Shown here: positions 1-10,855 of the stretch, piece by piece
Position numbering within the stretch: position 1 is the stretch's first letter
Layout of the letters: every line of letters begins with the position of its first letter
Translations under genes and position numbers: made by a program
The notes under the pieces: model-generated
Databases searched by the model: none
What the model was told of the DNA's origin: nothing
What the model saw: only the letters and a program-made list of their open reading frames with translations
NCBI GenBank assembly: GCA_963931865.1
Contig: OZ007506.1
Span: 4,584,926 to 4,648,925 of the forward strand
DNA from: Axinella damicornis
Taxonomy: Eukaryota > Porifera > Demospongiae > Axinellida > Axinellidae
DNA length: 64,000 bases
Direction of reading: 5' to 3'

Positions 1-765
1 TGGGGTGGGACTATAGCTGAATTCAAGCAGTTTAAGGCAGCAAGAGGGCATACTGTGCATGCCTGATTCTCCAGGTCAGGTATCCAGCAATAAACTATTT
101 TGCTTGCGGTTTTTCTGGGAATGTGCCATTCCTCCACACGTCCACCCAATGTCCATATATGTACGTCACTGCATGTGACAGGTTTTACCATGCCTTCCCC
201 AGCGTTAGCACTGCAAGCAACAAATGCTGGGGTGAGAAGGCCTGGGTATGAGGCTAAGCACCATGTATAGGCCTTGCCACATTATGCTAACATAAATTTG
301 AGCATAATAGGTGTTAGCAGCATAATTGGTAATATTCGAGCATAACTGCTCGAGCCTTAACTAGATGTCAGTTGCAATCCTAAATGAAAGATAATAACGT
401 GTTTGCAATACGTATCTAATGGTAGTAGCTTATGCTGCTTAGATTTATGATGCAACCAGTCTATAAATAGCCTCGTCCCCAGGCCCACACCATTTTCGGT
501 TGCACGAAGAACACAGAGGGCCTGGTATCCTTCTTCATGTGCATGACATCAAGGGTAGAAAGGACTTACTGTAATTATTCGTACACTTTTTATTCATTTC
601 ATTTCGATGCATCGTACCGTCTGTACCTACATCATAATTACCTACCGTAAACAATATTGAAATCGAGATGTGGTTTAATTACACAGAGTGAAACCTTGCT
701 TTTCACAGCTCTTCTTACAACTGTCGTTTCTGAGGTACATACAAGCCTTTTTTTTCATCTCATTT
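1..765. other. non-coding, no gene seen
   Basis: No open frame with coding character or paired splice sites was found. A single half of the GTTCCCAGGC hairpin family (a cctcgtccccaggc variant) lies near 472-485. The stretch is AT-rich with scattered short inverted motifs. Confidence 0.5.
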
Positions 766-1210
766 CGAGGAGCAACCACACTCCTGGTAGCAGCTGTTGC
801 AACCAGTTGCAACTAGCTGGTAGCGCAAGCTAAGTATATTGCAGCTCATTCCAATTAACGCACATGTCATGTGATGACCATGCTCAGTCGATCGAGTCAG
901 CAATGGTAGACAAAAGTTGTTATAGCGCTCACAACTGCGCAAGCACGGTGAATTTCGGCATGTAAGTATCAGTGAACAACAGTGATCAAGACTGTGGTCA
1001 GAATCTTTGTGGGCCTTTCGTAAGAGCTGTACTGGCATGCAATGACAATCAAAGAGAGCGCTCGAGCAATGGCAGCTGACGGTACGACAAAAGCAGTTGT
1101 ATCTCCACCACCAAGGTGAGTTTCAGCACAAAAACATACGTTTGGGTCAGTGCATGATAGCCAAGACGATGGTGTGGTCAGAATCTCGATAGGCCATTCG
1201 TAGGTAGTCA
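766..1210 (+). repeat. dispersed ~450-bp repeat family, full-length copy
   Basis: The copy begins with caaccacactcctggtagc and ends near aggccattcgtaggtagtc. The same sequence recurs in whole or part at about 2945-3105 (reverse strand), 48311-48570, 50138-50480, 53496-53945 and 54828-55430. It has two related halves. Each contains an atggcggcca-like start, a GGTGAATTTC or GGTGAGTTTC donor-like core, a gtcagtgaacgacag-like or gtcagtgcatgatag-like segment, and the closing phrase ggtcagaatctttgt. No coding capacity is evident. It could be a SINE-like or MITE-like element or a mobile promoter/first-exon cassette. Termini are approximate. Confidence 0.7.
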
Positions 1211-1748
1211 AACGTTATTATTTATATTGCATGGCACATTTTTCCCTGTAACTATTTTACCAAACTGCTCATTTTTGTGTCCACCAACATACTGAGCAAT
1301 CACTCGACCCCTTGCTGCGCATGGGTGCACAGGGTAACTACTAGAAACAGGAAATACACACTCACCGTCAGTCTGTGCTAAGAGAGTGGCAATGTCAACT
1401 CCTTCAATCTCTCCAGATCTACAGAAAAACCATGGCACATAAAATAACACCTACATAGTTACATGTATAAGTATTTGCAACCAAAGTGAATGACAACTGG
1501 CCGTATCCAATACCTGACACTCTAGTGAATCTAGGTAGTATCAACGATTACAAAAAGTACGGCGTATTTTAAATCATGTCCCTCATATTGACAACTTAAT
1601 GTCCCCTCGAAACGACATGAAGGTAATCATTCTTGGACAGGGCCGAGTGCTCGCTGCAGGGGAAAGAAAGTCCCTATTGTGGGGCTGGAACTTAGGACCT
1701 CCAGACCCATAGTCCAGCAGTTCATCCACTTGCAACCCAGACTACAGT

Positions 1749-2150
1749 AGTCAGGACTCTCATGCTCAGCGCTTTGGCCATCTGAGACTGTGCACCACTG
1801 CACATGAGTGGTTGTGTCATTCAGAAAGTGCCTTCAGTGATTTGGGCTGCTGCCACCTGTTCCACTACAGACAGACACATTCCCTGCACGGACAGGCCAT
1901 TCTTCATCATGTTCGTCAAGGGAACTTTAACCACGCACACACCAGGCAAGAAGCTGGTGCATACAGTGGCATTAAGTTCCCAGGAAGAACATGATGGAGA
2001 CTGGACTGTCCGTGCAGGAATGTGTCCGTCTGTAGCAGATCAGGTGACAGGCACCCGAATCACTGAAGTCACTTCCTGAATGACACAACCACTCATGTGC
2101 AGTTGTGCACAGTCTCAGATGACCAATGCACTGAGCATGAGAGTCTTGGC
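1749..2150. mobile_element. long foldback (inverted-repeat) element
   Basis: The left half (about 1749-1925) is an imperfect reverse complement of the right half (about 1975-2150). For example, gagtggttgtgtcatt on the left pairs with aatgacacaaccactc on the right. Arms are about 175 bp around a loop of about 50 bp. The short ORFs inside are consequences of the palindrome. Confidence 0.75.
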
Positions 2151-2278
2151 TATTTCACCTGGTCAGTCTTTGCACCTCTGATCAGAAGTCCTCACTCTCG
2201 TAGCTCATCTGCTGCTGTAGATCACTCTCAGTCTGCTGCCGCATTTCTTTAACTGAACATAGGAGTATGACTATAGCC

Positions 2279-2560
2279 TCATAACCTCCTGACTAAAACG
2301 AACCCTTCAGCCGGATGGATGTTGCTCAAGGGAAATGGGGGTTCTGCTTGCTGTGCAGTGCATAACAAGTGTGCCAGAAAGTCGCAGTTACGTTTGAACC
2401 CCAACCGCTTCATAGCCTCCTTAAACCAGTATAGAACCCTCTTTGGCTCGTCGCCCTCGCCCAGCCACAGACTGCTTTGCTTCCCTGGACCATAAATTCG
2501 TTGACGCCCAGCATTTGGGCGAGCTCCGCCTCGCTTCGATTTCGTAGTGCTATCCGACAT
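2279..2560 (-). CDS. hypothetical 93-aa protein with RGGARPNAGR motif
   Basis: This is a complete ATG-to-stop frame. The N-terminus is basic, with an AT-hook-like RGGARPNAGRQR stretch at residues 10-21. A predicted helical segment around KEAMKRLGFKRNCDFLAHLL follows at residues 47-66. The first ten residues resemble openings of transposon-encoded or DNA-binding proteins, but I do not recognise the family. A GC-rich stretch with DR1 and NRF1-like sites lies about 250 bp upstream of its ATG, which would suit a promoter. It could be a first exon or a chance frame. Confidence 0.35.
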   Translation of the reverse strand: MSDSTTKSKRGGARPNAGRQRIYGPGKQSSLWLGEGDEPKRVLYWFKEAMKRLGFKRNCDFLAHLLCTAQQAEPPFPLSNIHPAEGFVLVRRL

Positions 2561-2678
2561 AATTATTATGTCACAATGTCATGTAGCTAGCTACACACTC
2601 CGAGGATTTCTTCAGGACTACTTTCGTGTATCAGACTGCAGCACAAACACAAGAGTGCCCTCTTCTTATACTGTCAAT

Positions 2679-2732
2679 CCTTTGAAATACCTAAGGCCTT
2701 TGAAATACCTAAGGCCTTTGAAATACCTAAGG
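2679..2732. repeat. 18-bp tandem repeat x3
   Basis: Three exact head-to-tail copies of cctttgaaatacctaagg are present, followed by ccgg. Confidence 0.9.
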
Positions 2733-2807
2733 CCGGCAAACAAGGGGAACCCCCTGGGACGGCCCCTAGCCTAGCTCGTGCATGCCCTAGGTAAGGTTCA
2801 AAGTTCA

Positions 2808-2847
2808 AGGTCAAAGGTCAAAGGTATACTTCTGGCGCGCATGCGCA
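2808..2847. promoter_or_regulatory. DR1 nuclear-receptor site next to NRF1-like palindrome
   Basis: aggtcaaaggtca (2808-2820) is a perfect direct repeat of AGGTCA half-sites with 1-bp spacing, the DR1 configuration bound by HNF4/RXR-type receptors. cgcgcatgcgca (2836-2847) contains the palindromic GCGCATGCGC NRF1 consensus. The pair sits upstream of the minus-strand ORF that starts at 2560. Use as a promoter is inferred. Confidence 0.4.
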
Positions 2848-2944
2848 CGCGCAACCAAATAAAAATGAACAGCCTGCCTCCGGCCTCGGGGAAACATTGT
2901 GCGCGTAACTAATCTCTAATCAAACCTCACAGCACGCAGGAAAG

Positions 2945-3105
2945 GTCTACAGAGATTCTGACTACACCGTCGTGATCGCTATCATGCAGTGACACAACCG
3001 CACAATAATTGTGGTGAAACTCACCTTGAGGTGGTGGAGATACAAGCGCATTCAGTCGGTGCCGTCGGCCGCCGCCATTGCTCGAGCGCTCTCTTCGACT
3101 TTGTT
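2945..3105 (-). repeat. partial copy of the ~450-bp dispersed repeat
   Basis: The reverse complement carries gagagcgctcgagcaatggc, atctccaccacctcaaggtg and tagtcagaatctctgtag, the second half of the repeat at 766-1210. Confidence 0.65.
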
Positions 3106-3505
3106 CAGCTCTTAAGGCCAGACAAAGTTGATTCACTGTTTATCGTCCCCGCCCGCATGCTATTCGGGGAAAATCCAAATATTATGTTCATTTTTCATTT
3201 TGTATCGCGTGGTATATTGTAGCTAGCTAGCACATGGTCGTCTCACACGTAGCTACTAAGTAAATACTGACGATGGCGTCGTTTGCCAGTGTGTACGTGT
3301 CCTCTGCCAACAAGACACTCGTTCCGTGGAGTGCGCTTTCTCTCGATCTATCGCAGAACTTTGGTCCAGTCCATTCAAGCGGGGAAATTCGCTATTGCCT
3401 TACGCAATGAATAAACAAACTCGATGTAAAGGAGGAGTAAACCGATTACAAGTACAAATGAACGATCCACGATTCATCCTCATGACCTGGTCACATGACT
3501 AGACC

Positions 3506-4023
3506 TCAGTTCCCGAGTTCATGGTGTTCCAATATGCATATGAATCCAATCATGTGCTGCCGGATGGTGGCAACATGGAATTGTAGCTGTAAGTTCTTGG
3601 AGTTGGCCTCCGCTAGCTTTGCATGGAGTTCTGCATTCTCAATTTTGTCAGCTGATAGGGCATCACTATTAAGCCTGTGGGTGTTGGAGTGGGGGCGGGG
3701 AGGGTTGTGTGTGTGAGTATGTGGGGGGGGGGGGGGGGGTTGTGTGTGTCAGTGAGGGTACGTGTGCATATGTGTGTGTGTGTGTGTGGTGAGCTGGTAT
3801 GCATGTAGTCTCGGCCCCAGACCCATATAATCAAGGAAGTGTGGATGTGTGCAATACTCAGATCTACAATTGCTCATCCAGGGATCAGTATTGACGTTCA
3901 GAAGTCAGTAATCTCATTTCCTGTTCTGTTTAACTGCAGCTGATCTCATACTGTCACTCACAGCTTCTGATCTTTGTAGCCTCTCCTTCAGTGATATGGT
4001 GTCATCGCAGTACAGCTCTGGGG
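3506..4023 (-). CDS. candidate last two exons of a coiled-coil protein
   Basis: Two minus-strand segments join in frame. One is about 4023-3952, reading PELYCDDTISLKERLQRSEA and ending with a phase-1 gtatga donor. The other is 3651-3506, after a ctatcag acceptor, reading DKIENAELHAKLAEANSKN then LQLQFHVATIRQHMIGF and a stop. The heptad-like Leu/Ala/Glu/Lys pattern suggests a coiled coil. The phase match supports splicing. The protein family is not recognised and upstream exons are not located. GT-rich microsatellites and a G20 run lie in the adjacent minus-strand intron. Confidence 0.35.
3721..3790. repeat. poly-G run and GT microsatellite
   Basis: An uninterrupted G run of roughly 20 bases (about 3722-3740) is followed by TG-rich simple sequence to about 3788. 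A second (GT)n tract lies at about 4919-4955. Confidence 0.9.
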
Positions 4024-4784
4024 CTTGAAGGCTGGTAGGACGCTGCTTCGTAGCTAGAGGGGTAAGAGGGAGGAGGAAGCCGGTTGAGAGGGAGTGGGAG
4101 GAAGCCGGGAAGGAGAGAGGGAGAAGGCAGAGCAAATTCATGATCAGTGAGTTGCTCACCATGCACTATAGTGGTCTAATATAGCAGTGAGGGACTTCAA
4201 CAAAAGGTTTGCATCTGTATAACTCTTTACTCTGTAGCTATGTGCATGGTCAATTGACCATTGTCACATTGCATATGTGGAATGTATCAATGTAAGGTAT
4301 CTCTGCAGGAATTACTTCACAGTTGGATGCAGTATGTAGTACTAATGCAAGCACCTCACCACACCTGGTCCAGTATAATTTTGATTAGCTATAATTATAT
4401 GCGAGCAGATTTGAGAAAAGGGGCAACATCGCGCATTTATCCAAAAATTGAATTTCAAACTTCAGAACGGGAATAGCTATGGCTATGAAACGTGCTAGCT
4501 ACAAATATTCTGACATCATATCCTGCTACATTCGATAGGAATTCTGAGCCATGCCCACATCCGGTATGGGCGGGGCGAGAGCACATCATGTCGATCGCAT
4601 TCGAAAATCGGTGCTTTATGCCTCACCTTGGAGCCTCACCATTCGGGTCAGGAGCTTTCCTACATTTTCAAATGTTGGATCTGCGAAGTAGAAGGCCTGA
4701 TATGCGGCTACAAACCAAGGGGGAAAGCCAAGGCTCTTATTGGCTTGGAGTGATCATGGGTTACCCCTTTTCTCAAATGCACTC

Positions 4785-5107
4785 ACCTAGTATCAGCCGC
4801 CACAAGGACTATGAGGTGGTCGACTGCCAGAACTGCAGGAAGAAATGTGAGCTATAGCTTATTACTATATAGTCTTTACAACGGACACCTTGCTTCACAG
4901 TGCCATTCATCAGTGTGAAGGTGTGTGTGTGTGTGTGTGTTTGTGTGTGTGTGATGTTTGTGTGTGCATGTGCGAGGGTGTGTTGTGTGATGTGTGACAG
5001 TGTGCATGAGTGCTATACTGATGTGGTAACTGACCGTTCCCTTGCAGTGCCTGCAAACCAATGTTCCAATGAAGGTGTGCTCGACAAAGTTGTAAGTGAA
5101 GCGTTCT
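4785..5107. other. exon-like segments, strand ambiguous
   Basis: On the plus strand, three short segments have good splice sites: about 4785-4848 (reads HKDYEVVDCQNCRKK, then gtgagc), 4898-4918, and 5047-5091 (cttgcag acceptor, gtaagtg donor). On the minus strand, 5107-5035 reads ERFTYNFVEHTFIGTLVCRH and then CKG. It could pair with a downstream segment reading MNGTVKQGVRC to resemble part of a C1 zinc finger, with CxxC spaced 13 residues from the next Cys. Both readings cannot be right and neither is secure. Position next to the minus-strand coiled-coil exons slightly favours minus. Confidence 0.2.
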
Positions 5108-5347
5108 CTGAGGAGAGAAACAGTCTAGAATAGGTTTCTAATGGATGGTGTTATGCAGTGTATTTACTATGCAAGTGAACCTATATGTAGACTACTGCAT
5201 ACTATTAACACTGTAAGTAGTATGCACGTTGCGAATGTTTCCAGACGTGACTATAGGCATGATGGGTATAGAATTTAGTAACAATGCAAGTGGAGTAGTC
5301 ACAGAATAGTATAGCTATAACGGAATGACGCTTTACCTGGACCTATT

Positions 5348-5434
5348 GCCTCGTTCCCAGTCCCACGCCCAGCCTTTCGTCGCTTGCAGTACTGCAAGTG
5401 ATGAAAAGCTGGGCGTGGGACTGGGAACGAGGCT
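5348..5434. mobile_element. snap-back hairpin, GTTCCCAG family
   Basis: The arm gcctcgttcccagtcccacg folds onto cgtgggactgggaacgaggc across a short loop. The orthologous copy in the right duplicate is at 17264-17352. Relatives are at 36842-36926, 48053-48148, 49884-49978 and 58604-58662. Confidence 0.85.
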
Positions 5435-7277
5435 AACCAGGACCTAGGTCTTGCAGCTTGCTGCTGTACGCTCGCATCTTGTTGAAGTTTGGGTGTAGGG
5501 ATCTTTGCTCTGTAGCAGGAGGTTGTATGCGTAACAATGTTGGCGGGTGAAGCTGGTTGGTAGGTGTGGCTTGGCACAGAAGGAACGTTTTACTGTACTG
5601 CTCTGTTTTGTGCATTGATGGCAAAGAATGGAAGAGTGTTTAGTCCTTCTTGTAGGTTGTCTGAATCAGTTCAGTGCCTCAGCACTCTAATACATAGTTG
5701 CCAAGCGTTCCGGAACGTCTGGGACAGTCCCAGAATTCTTTGTCTCAACCCTTGTCTCGTACGGAAGCTGCTTTGTCCTGAATAAATAGCAATAGGTCTG
5801 TCTGGTTCCCAGACTTATAGTCTGAACGGAAGACCACATGATGCAAATACAATTTGTATATGGCTAACCTCATTCCTAGGATGTACTGTAGGAGCCTGGG
5901 AATGATGCTAGTATATGGCTCTGGGCCCGTTCCTGCAGCAAAGAAGCCAAGGAGGCTCACCTAGTCACATCTCCTCCGTTCGCCCTTCCGAAACCTATAT
6001 ACCTGCAACCCACCAGCCCCTCTCTTACCATCACTCACCACTCGCTCTCACAATGGCACTTCTCTGCATCATGCAGGTAATGGTTTCATCGCCAGATTGC
6101 CTTGGCTGCTCACCTTGGAATGTGGATGGCTGGAGCTGCATCATACTGGAGATCCCCTTCTAGCTGCTGCATCTCCCCCCTCGCCCTCAGCTCCAAGCAA
6201 GATGTCACTCAGCTCCAAGATGTCACTCAGCTCCAATATGTCCCTCTGGTGGCTAACATGTGACTGAATTACACAATTATATAGCTTCCTAGCATGCTTG
6301 CATACATAATTATACCCAGCCGTATATAGCAGTTGACTATACCAAGGCCCGTGTTTGATCTGAAAAAAAAAAATGCTCTGACTATGTCATGCACTACATG
6401 TCAGTGCATCCAAGAATGCACACAGGAGACCCCGAGGTGCAACTGAGGTGACCAGCTGCAGAATTTGGATATGAAACAACCATAGCTACTCAATCTTCAC
6501 AGTGTGCTCATGTATAGCTACTTATAGTGATAGACTAGGTCTGAGCTTGCGCAGTAGACGACAACGAATTAGCAATATGAGAAGAGAATATACAACTGAA
6601 GACGACCGACCAACCATAAATATATACACTGCTCACAGATGCTTTAAATACCCCTTACAAAACCAAATGATCTAACTAACATCCCCAACAGGAAAACCAC
6701 AATCATGCTAGCTAAATGTTAGATATTCAACTCATATGTCAGGTGAGTGACGAAATGAAGGAAATTAAACCACTGAGCAACCAGGTGAGCCATAGCCTAC
6801 TGCAACCATGAAAGCACAGGAAAAGCCTAACTATTGCACAAAAGTGCACAGCAAGAATGGTGGGAGTAGCTACAAGAGCTTGGAAACTGAACTGTGTATA
6901 ACATTATTATGACTATATACTTGGTTCATATTCAAGGCATGCCCAACTGGGTTACTGGACGTGCCCAAGGGATGTACAACTAAGCTGTGCACGCTTGTGT
7001 TAAGCTGTGCACGCTTCCTGTCAACATAAAAACCCACTATACATCCTGTTAGCACAAATCCAAAATATAATGAAATAAGAGAAGAGCATACACGACTGCA
7101 ATATGAATAACTTATCTAATAAAATAACTGAGTCCATAACACTTATATAGATAAATTATAAATCATATGAATGACGGCACAAGCCTAACTCAAAACTTCC
7201 AAAAGTTGTTCATTTACTAAACAGAGTGTGAGCATCAGTACAGGATTCCTTTCCCCTCAGATTTCTGTAGCTAATAG
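5435..7277. other. 3' flank of the STELLO-like gene, no gene seen
   Basis: This AT-rich non-coding sequence is shared with 17353-18849. An 18-bp tandem motif (agatgtcactcagctcca) is present about twice near 6199-6235 and is expanded in the right copy. No coding evidence was found on either strand. Confidence 0.55.
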
Positions 7278-10007
7278 TTAATAAACTTGAAGCCTTGAAA
7301 CTCCATATAGTTGTTGAATTGCCTGGCTGTAGTTCTGAGGAGTCCTCCGTCCAGTCTCTATCCTCTGCGTTGCCTTGTTCCAGTTACGCAATAACTTCAC
7401 CTTCCAACGTTCAACCTCTTTGAGCATTAGGTGGTGAATTTTGCTGAAGTCTGCCCCTGCCAACTTCCGTTCCAAATCTTTAGAATCGTCAAAGTAAGTA
7501 ATGTGGGGCCATTGATAATAGTCTGCAAATTGCACCCAGTAATACAAAGCCTCCTGATCTGAATCAGTATTGGGGCTGTATGGATGAATACTGCTGAAAT
7601 GTGGTGTCATTTGGTTGTCCAGTCCTTGATTTTGGCAGTAAGAGTCAGATAAAGAGGACCTGTCAGCTCCAATAGATCTAACAGCTTTAAGGTATTTCAT
7701 GCTGGGCATAAAGAGAGGGATACCCAAGGAATACACCTCTGTGATCTTGTAAGTCATAACTGCATAAGGAATGAAAACAACAGCACGATGGCTAGTTAAG
7801 TCCGAGAGATCATAGTGAGGATAAAGTGTACGGACATTTACAACCCTGAATTTCGATGTTCTCGTGATCAATGAGGAGCAGGCATCATTGAACTTAGACA
7901 TACACAAGATTCCTTCTCTCTTGGGTGAATAAGAATTGTTGGCAGTGTAGAAGCCACTGTAGCTATACAATGGAAAAGAATCCAGTCCTGTATAGTGGCG
8001 GAGATATTCCTGATCATAACGACTTTCAGCACCGATAATATGTTTTGGATTGTCCATAGAAGCCAGAGCATGGAGATGCTCATTTAAACGGTCCCATTCT
8101 TTTTTGGTACATCTTCCTAAATTATATCGGTGAGCGGGCAAAAAGACTATTGTTTTATTGAATGGAAGCCACAGCTCACAAATAGCTGGTGCAAACATGC
8201 ACAGGAAGGCATCTACTGATGCTATATCATGGTTTCCTTTGTAAAACTCAAAGTTGTCTCGTATCATCTTTTCGGTCAATTTGGTGTTGGCACTGTGGAA
8301 TTCTTTATCAATCACATGAGAAAGGTTTTTGTACACTATGACATTCTTCATTTCAAACACAGAAGGATAATTGAAAGATTTGAATATCCTACTTGCAGGA
8401 TTTTTTGATGCTGCAACGATGACTTTGTGCCCGATAGTTGCCAACACAGATGGCATATCTGTAATTGTGGCATCGTGCATATCAGATGTCCAGAATGTAA
8501 GAGATCTGGCATCAATCTCATCAACATCTTCCTTAGCCTGATTCCCGCTTCTGAAGGGAGGAGAGTAGTTCTCTCCTCCCTTGTGAGCCAGTAACCAGGC
8601 AATGTCTGCGTATGTGTTTATTCGTGGGTATTTTGGTGGAGAAATAGCAGTGTCATTCAGTTCTGGAAACCTATAACCAGCATTGATGAGACATTGCAGC
8701 CATAACTGCACAATCTCCACATCATGGAGCTCAATGTACTGACGTTCATAAAGGGCAACCCACAGTTCCTCCATCCGCTCCACAAGCGTCTTTCCATTCC
8801 CTTTCCAATTGCCCAAAAAATCAACAAGCTGCCTACTCTTCATGTTAAGATTTTTCATTGCTTCCAATTCACCCAAAATGTTGTATTTTCGGTCCTGCAC
8901 AACAAGTGGACGTGCTACAAAACCAACCTGGAGACCAACATCCCAAAACAATCTCTGAGCAAAATAGCTACGCCATATATCAGAGACACGCCCATAAACT
9001 GTGATGGGCAGCAGAAGTGCAAAGAAACCCACCTTCATGTGCAATGTTGCCTGTGCATTGTAGGGTGTAAGTACTCCAGTAGGAATCATCAAGGGTTTCG
9101 TCGCACTTGTTCTTTTGAACCAGAACGGGAGTGGCATTGTTTTTTGGTAGGTGACATCAGCATCTGGTTGGTAGTCAGACAAAGATTGGAGGACTGCAAT
9201 TGATTGACGGTGCACAGTGACAGCATTAATAGTGGTGTTGTAACTTTGAGATTTATTGATGTCAGCCAACGGAAAACCTCGGGGCCACGATGGTAGTGTT
9301 GGCGCACCAAGTGATGGGTATGGATTGTAGGTTGGCCAGTTGTGGCCTTGCGGTTCAAGGACATCTATGACGTTTGTATGCTTTCCAGGCAAAACTGCAC
9401 TGACTGACAGTGCACCGGCAGGTGCTGCCCCTTCTATCCAAAACTTGAGCATGTTTTCATCATCAAAATCCCAGATAACAGCAGCACCATGCATGATGGC
9501 GTACAGATAGCCCACATTCTTTCGTCCAAAATGGTTCCATGGAAGACTGCTCACAAAGACATTTTTCATGGATTCCTGGTCCTCCGGATTCAGATAAACA
9601 ACGGCATCATGCAGTGTCCAGCCTGTCTCATATTTTTGGGGACTCTTCCTGTCACCAACAACCACCAAACACCAGTCTTTCATTCTTACTTGGCGATGTA
9701 CTGCCTCTGATGGCTCAATTACAGTAGTAATTACAGCCCACTGTTCACACCAAGGCTCACCTTCAGGTCCGGGAGTATCAGTTGTTGACACCGGTTTAGG
9801 ATTGAAAGAACCAAACCTGATCTTTTCAGTTGGGAATGTACGTACAATTTTTCCAGAAAAGGCAGTGGTTCCACTCTGCATAGTGAGCGCACGTATTTTG
9901 GGCTGACTGAACACCAGCAGCATAACTACCAGACAAAGACTCACTGTCAGAGTTAAAATCTTGAGCCTAGATCCTGCCCCGCAGGCTTTATTGCGGAGGC
10001 ACCTCAT
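7278..10007 (-). CDS. STELLO/DUF288-like Golgi glycosyltransferase, intact copy
   Basis: This is an intronless 909-aa frame. A short basic N-terminus is followed by one hydrophobic segment (residues about 16-34, ILTLTVSLCLVVMLLVF), giving type II membrane (Golgi-style) topology with a lumenal catalytic part. Residues about 88-190 match the DUF288/STELLO signature: WAVITTVIEPSEA, WCLVVVGDRKSP, PWNHFGRKNVGYLYAIMHGA and the acidic IWDFDDEN (D180-D183), a likely nucleotide-sugar/metal site. Plant STELLO proteins are Golgi proteins that support cellulose synthase assembly. The animal substrate is unknown. The long C-terminal part (SDMHDATITDMPSVL, ESRYDQEYLRHYTGL) is intact. In the right duplicate an ATG lies 7 codons further upstream, but here it is ACG, so Met at 10007 is the start. 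The M8 gene lies divergently upstream. Confidence 0.85.
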   Translation of the reverse strand: MRCLRNKACGAGSRLKILTLTVSLCLVVMLLVFSQPKIRALTMQSGTTAFSGKIVRTFPTEKIRFGSFNPKPVSTTDTPGPEGEPWCEQWAVITTVIEPSEAVHRQVRMKDWCLVVVGDRKSPQKYETGWTLHDAVVYLNPEDQESMKNVFVSSLPWNHFGRKNVGYLYAIMHGAAVIWDFDDENMLKFWIEGAAPAGALSVSAVLPGKHTNVIDVLEPQGHNWPTYNPYPSLGAPTLPSWPRGFPLADINKSQSYNTTINAVTVHRQSIAVLQSLSDYQPDADVTYQKTMPLPFWFKRTSATKPLMIPTGVLTPYNAQATLHMKVGFFALLLPITVYGRVSDIWRSYFAQRLFWDVGLQVGFVARPLVVQDRKYNILGELEAMKNLNMKSRQLVDFLGNWKGNGKTLVERMEELWVALYERQYIELHDVEIVQLWLQCLINAGYRFPELNDTAISPPKYPRINTYADIAWLLAHKGGENYSPPFRSGNQAKEDVDEIDARSLTFWTSDMHDATITDMPSVLATIGHKVIVAASKNPASRIFKSFNYPSVFEMKNVIVYKNLSHVIDKEFHSANTKLTEKMIRDNFEFYKGNHDIASVDAFLCMFAPAICELWLPFNKTIVFLPAHRYNLGRCTKKEWDRLNEHLHALASMDNPKHIIGAESRYDQEYLRHYTGLDSFPLYSYSGFYTANNSYSPKREGILCMSKFNDACSSLITRTSKFRVVNVRTLYPHYDLSDLTSHRAVVFIPYAVMTYKITEVYSLGIPLFMPSMKYLKAVRSIGADRSSLSDSYCQNQGLDNQMTPHFSSIHPYSPNTDSDQEALYYWVQFADYYQWPHITYFDDSKDLERKLAGADFSKIHHLMLKEVERWKVKLLRNWNKATQRIETGRRTPQNYSQAIQQLYGVSRLQVY

Positions 10008-10145
10008 GTTATACGGACGGCGTGGCGTACGATCGTAGACTTCTTATTCAACATCTTATTTGCCGATGTAGACTTTTCTTATCTAGCAACACCATACAGG
10101 AGGGCGGTATGATGATGTATTCCAAAATGCTCACTGGTCAATTAA

Positions 10146-10733
10146 CCCTTTAACCACCGAATTCTTCCCACCAAGACAACACATTTTCATGCATTCAGCG
10201 CACACCACTTTCGTAGGTACTCCTCTCCCACAGCATACGCTCCTCAGCGGCCAAACTTGGTGGGGCCCGCACACATGGAGAGACCCCTCTGGCAATACCG
10301 TTAATGATATTCATGACCCCCCACAAGGCCAGCAATCGGAGGTCAAATGTGGATGTCAGCCGGATTTTCGCCCAGCATTTCCCTAAACTTGGGCCAGATC
10401 CGACTGATGGCACACCTTACACCACCAATTTGCATGTTTTCTTGAGGCCCTGGGTGGGGTCTATGAAGATCATTAGAATCAAATATCCTGGGGCCAATGA
10501 ATCTCATTAAAATCAAAAAACGCCCACGACAGGGGGGCCCCCCCTTTCGAAACCCCCCTGCCTTTCGTTTAGTGGGGAGGGCGCGCCGAAATCTCACCAA
10601 ATTTTTGGGTTCGTCCCTCAAAATTGTCCCTAGGCCCTCTGAAGACTTTTTGGTCTCTTTTTGGACTGACGAGAAGCCCTATGAGTGCATAGGGTCAAAA
10701 TGACGCCTATAGACGTCAATGGGGCTTAAAGGG
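10146..10733 (+). mobile_element. piggyBac-type MITE, copy 1
   Basis: A 588-bp element begins CCCTTTAA and ends TTAAAGGG, flanked on both sides by TTAA (10142-10145 and 10734-10737). TTAA target duplications with CCC...GGG ends are characteristic of piggyBac-superfamily transposons. No transposase frame is present, so it is non-autonomous. It is almost identical to the next copy 122 bp downstream. Confidence 0.85.
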
Positions 10734-10855
10734 TTAATGAGATTCATAGTTGGTGAGAATTCGCCCTCAAAACGGCCTAGACTTGCACTGTGTGCCAGTT
10801 TGGGATGGTTTGCCGATTTTTAATGAGATTCATTGATCCTCCATGCACATATTAA

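Noticed and set aside
779..840. tRNA-like pattern (ggtagcgcaagctaag) in the dispersed repeat
   Set aside because: It resembles an A box, but no convincing B box or cloverleaf could be drawn, so no tRNA or tRNA-derived SINE is claimed.
8724..9203. 159-aa plus-strand frame, repeated at 20296-20775
   Set aside because: Antisense shadow of the STELLO-like gene; its conservation follows from the coding strand.
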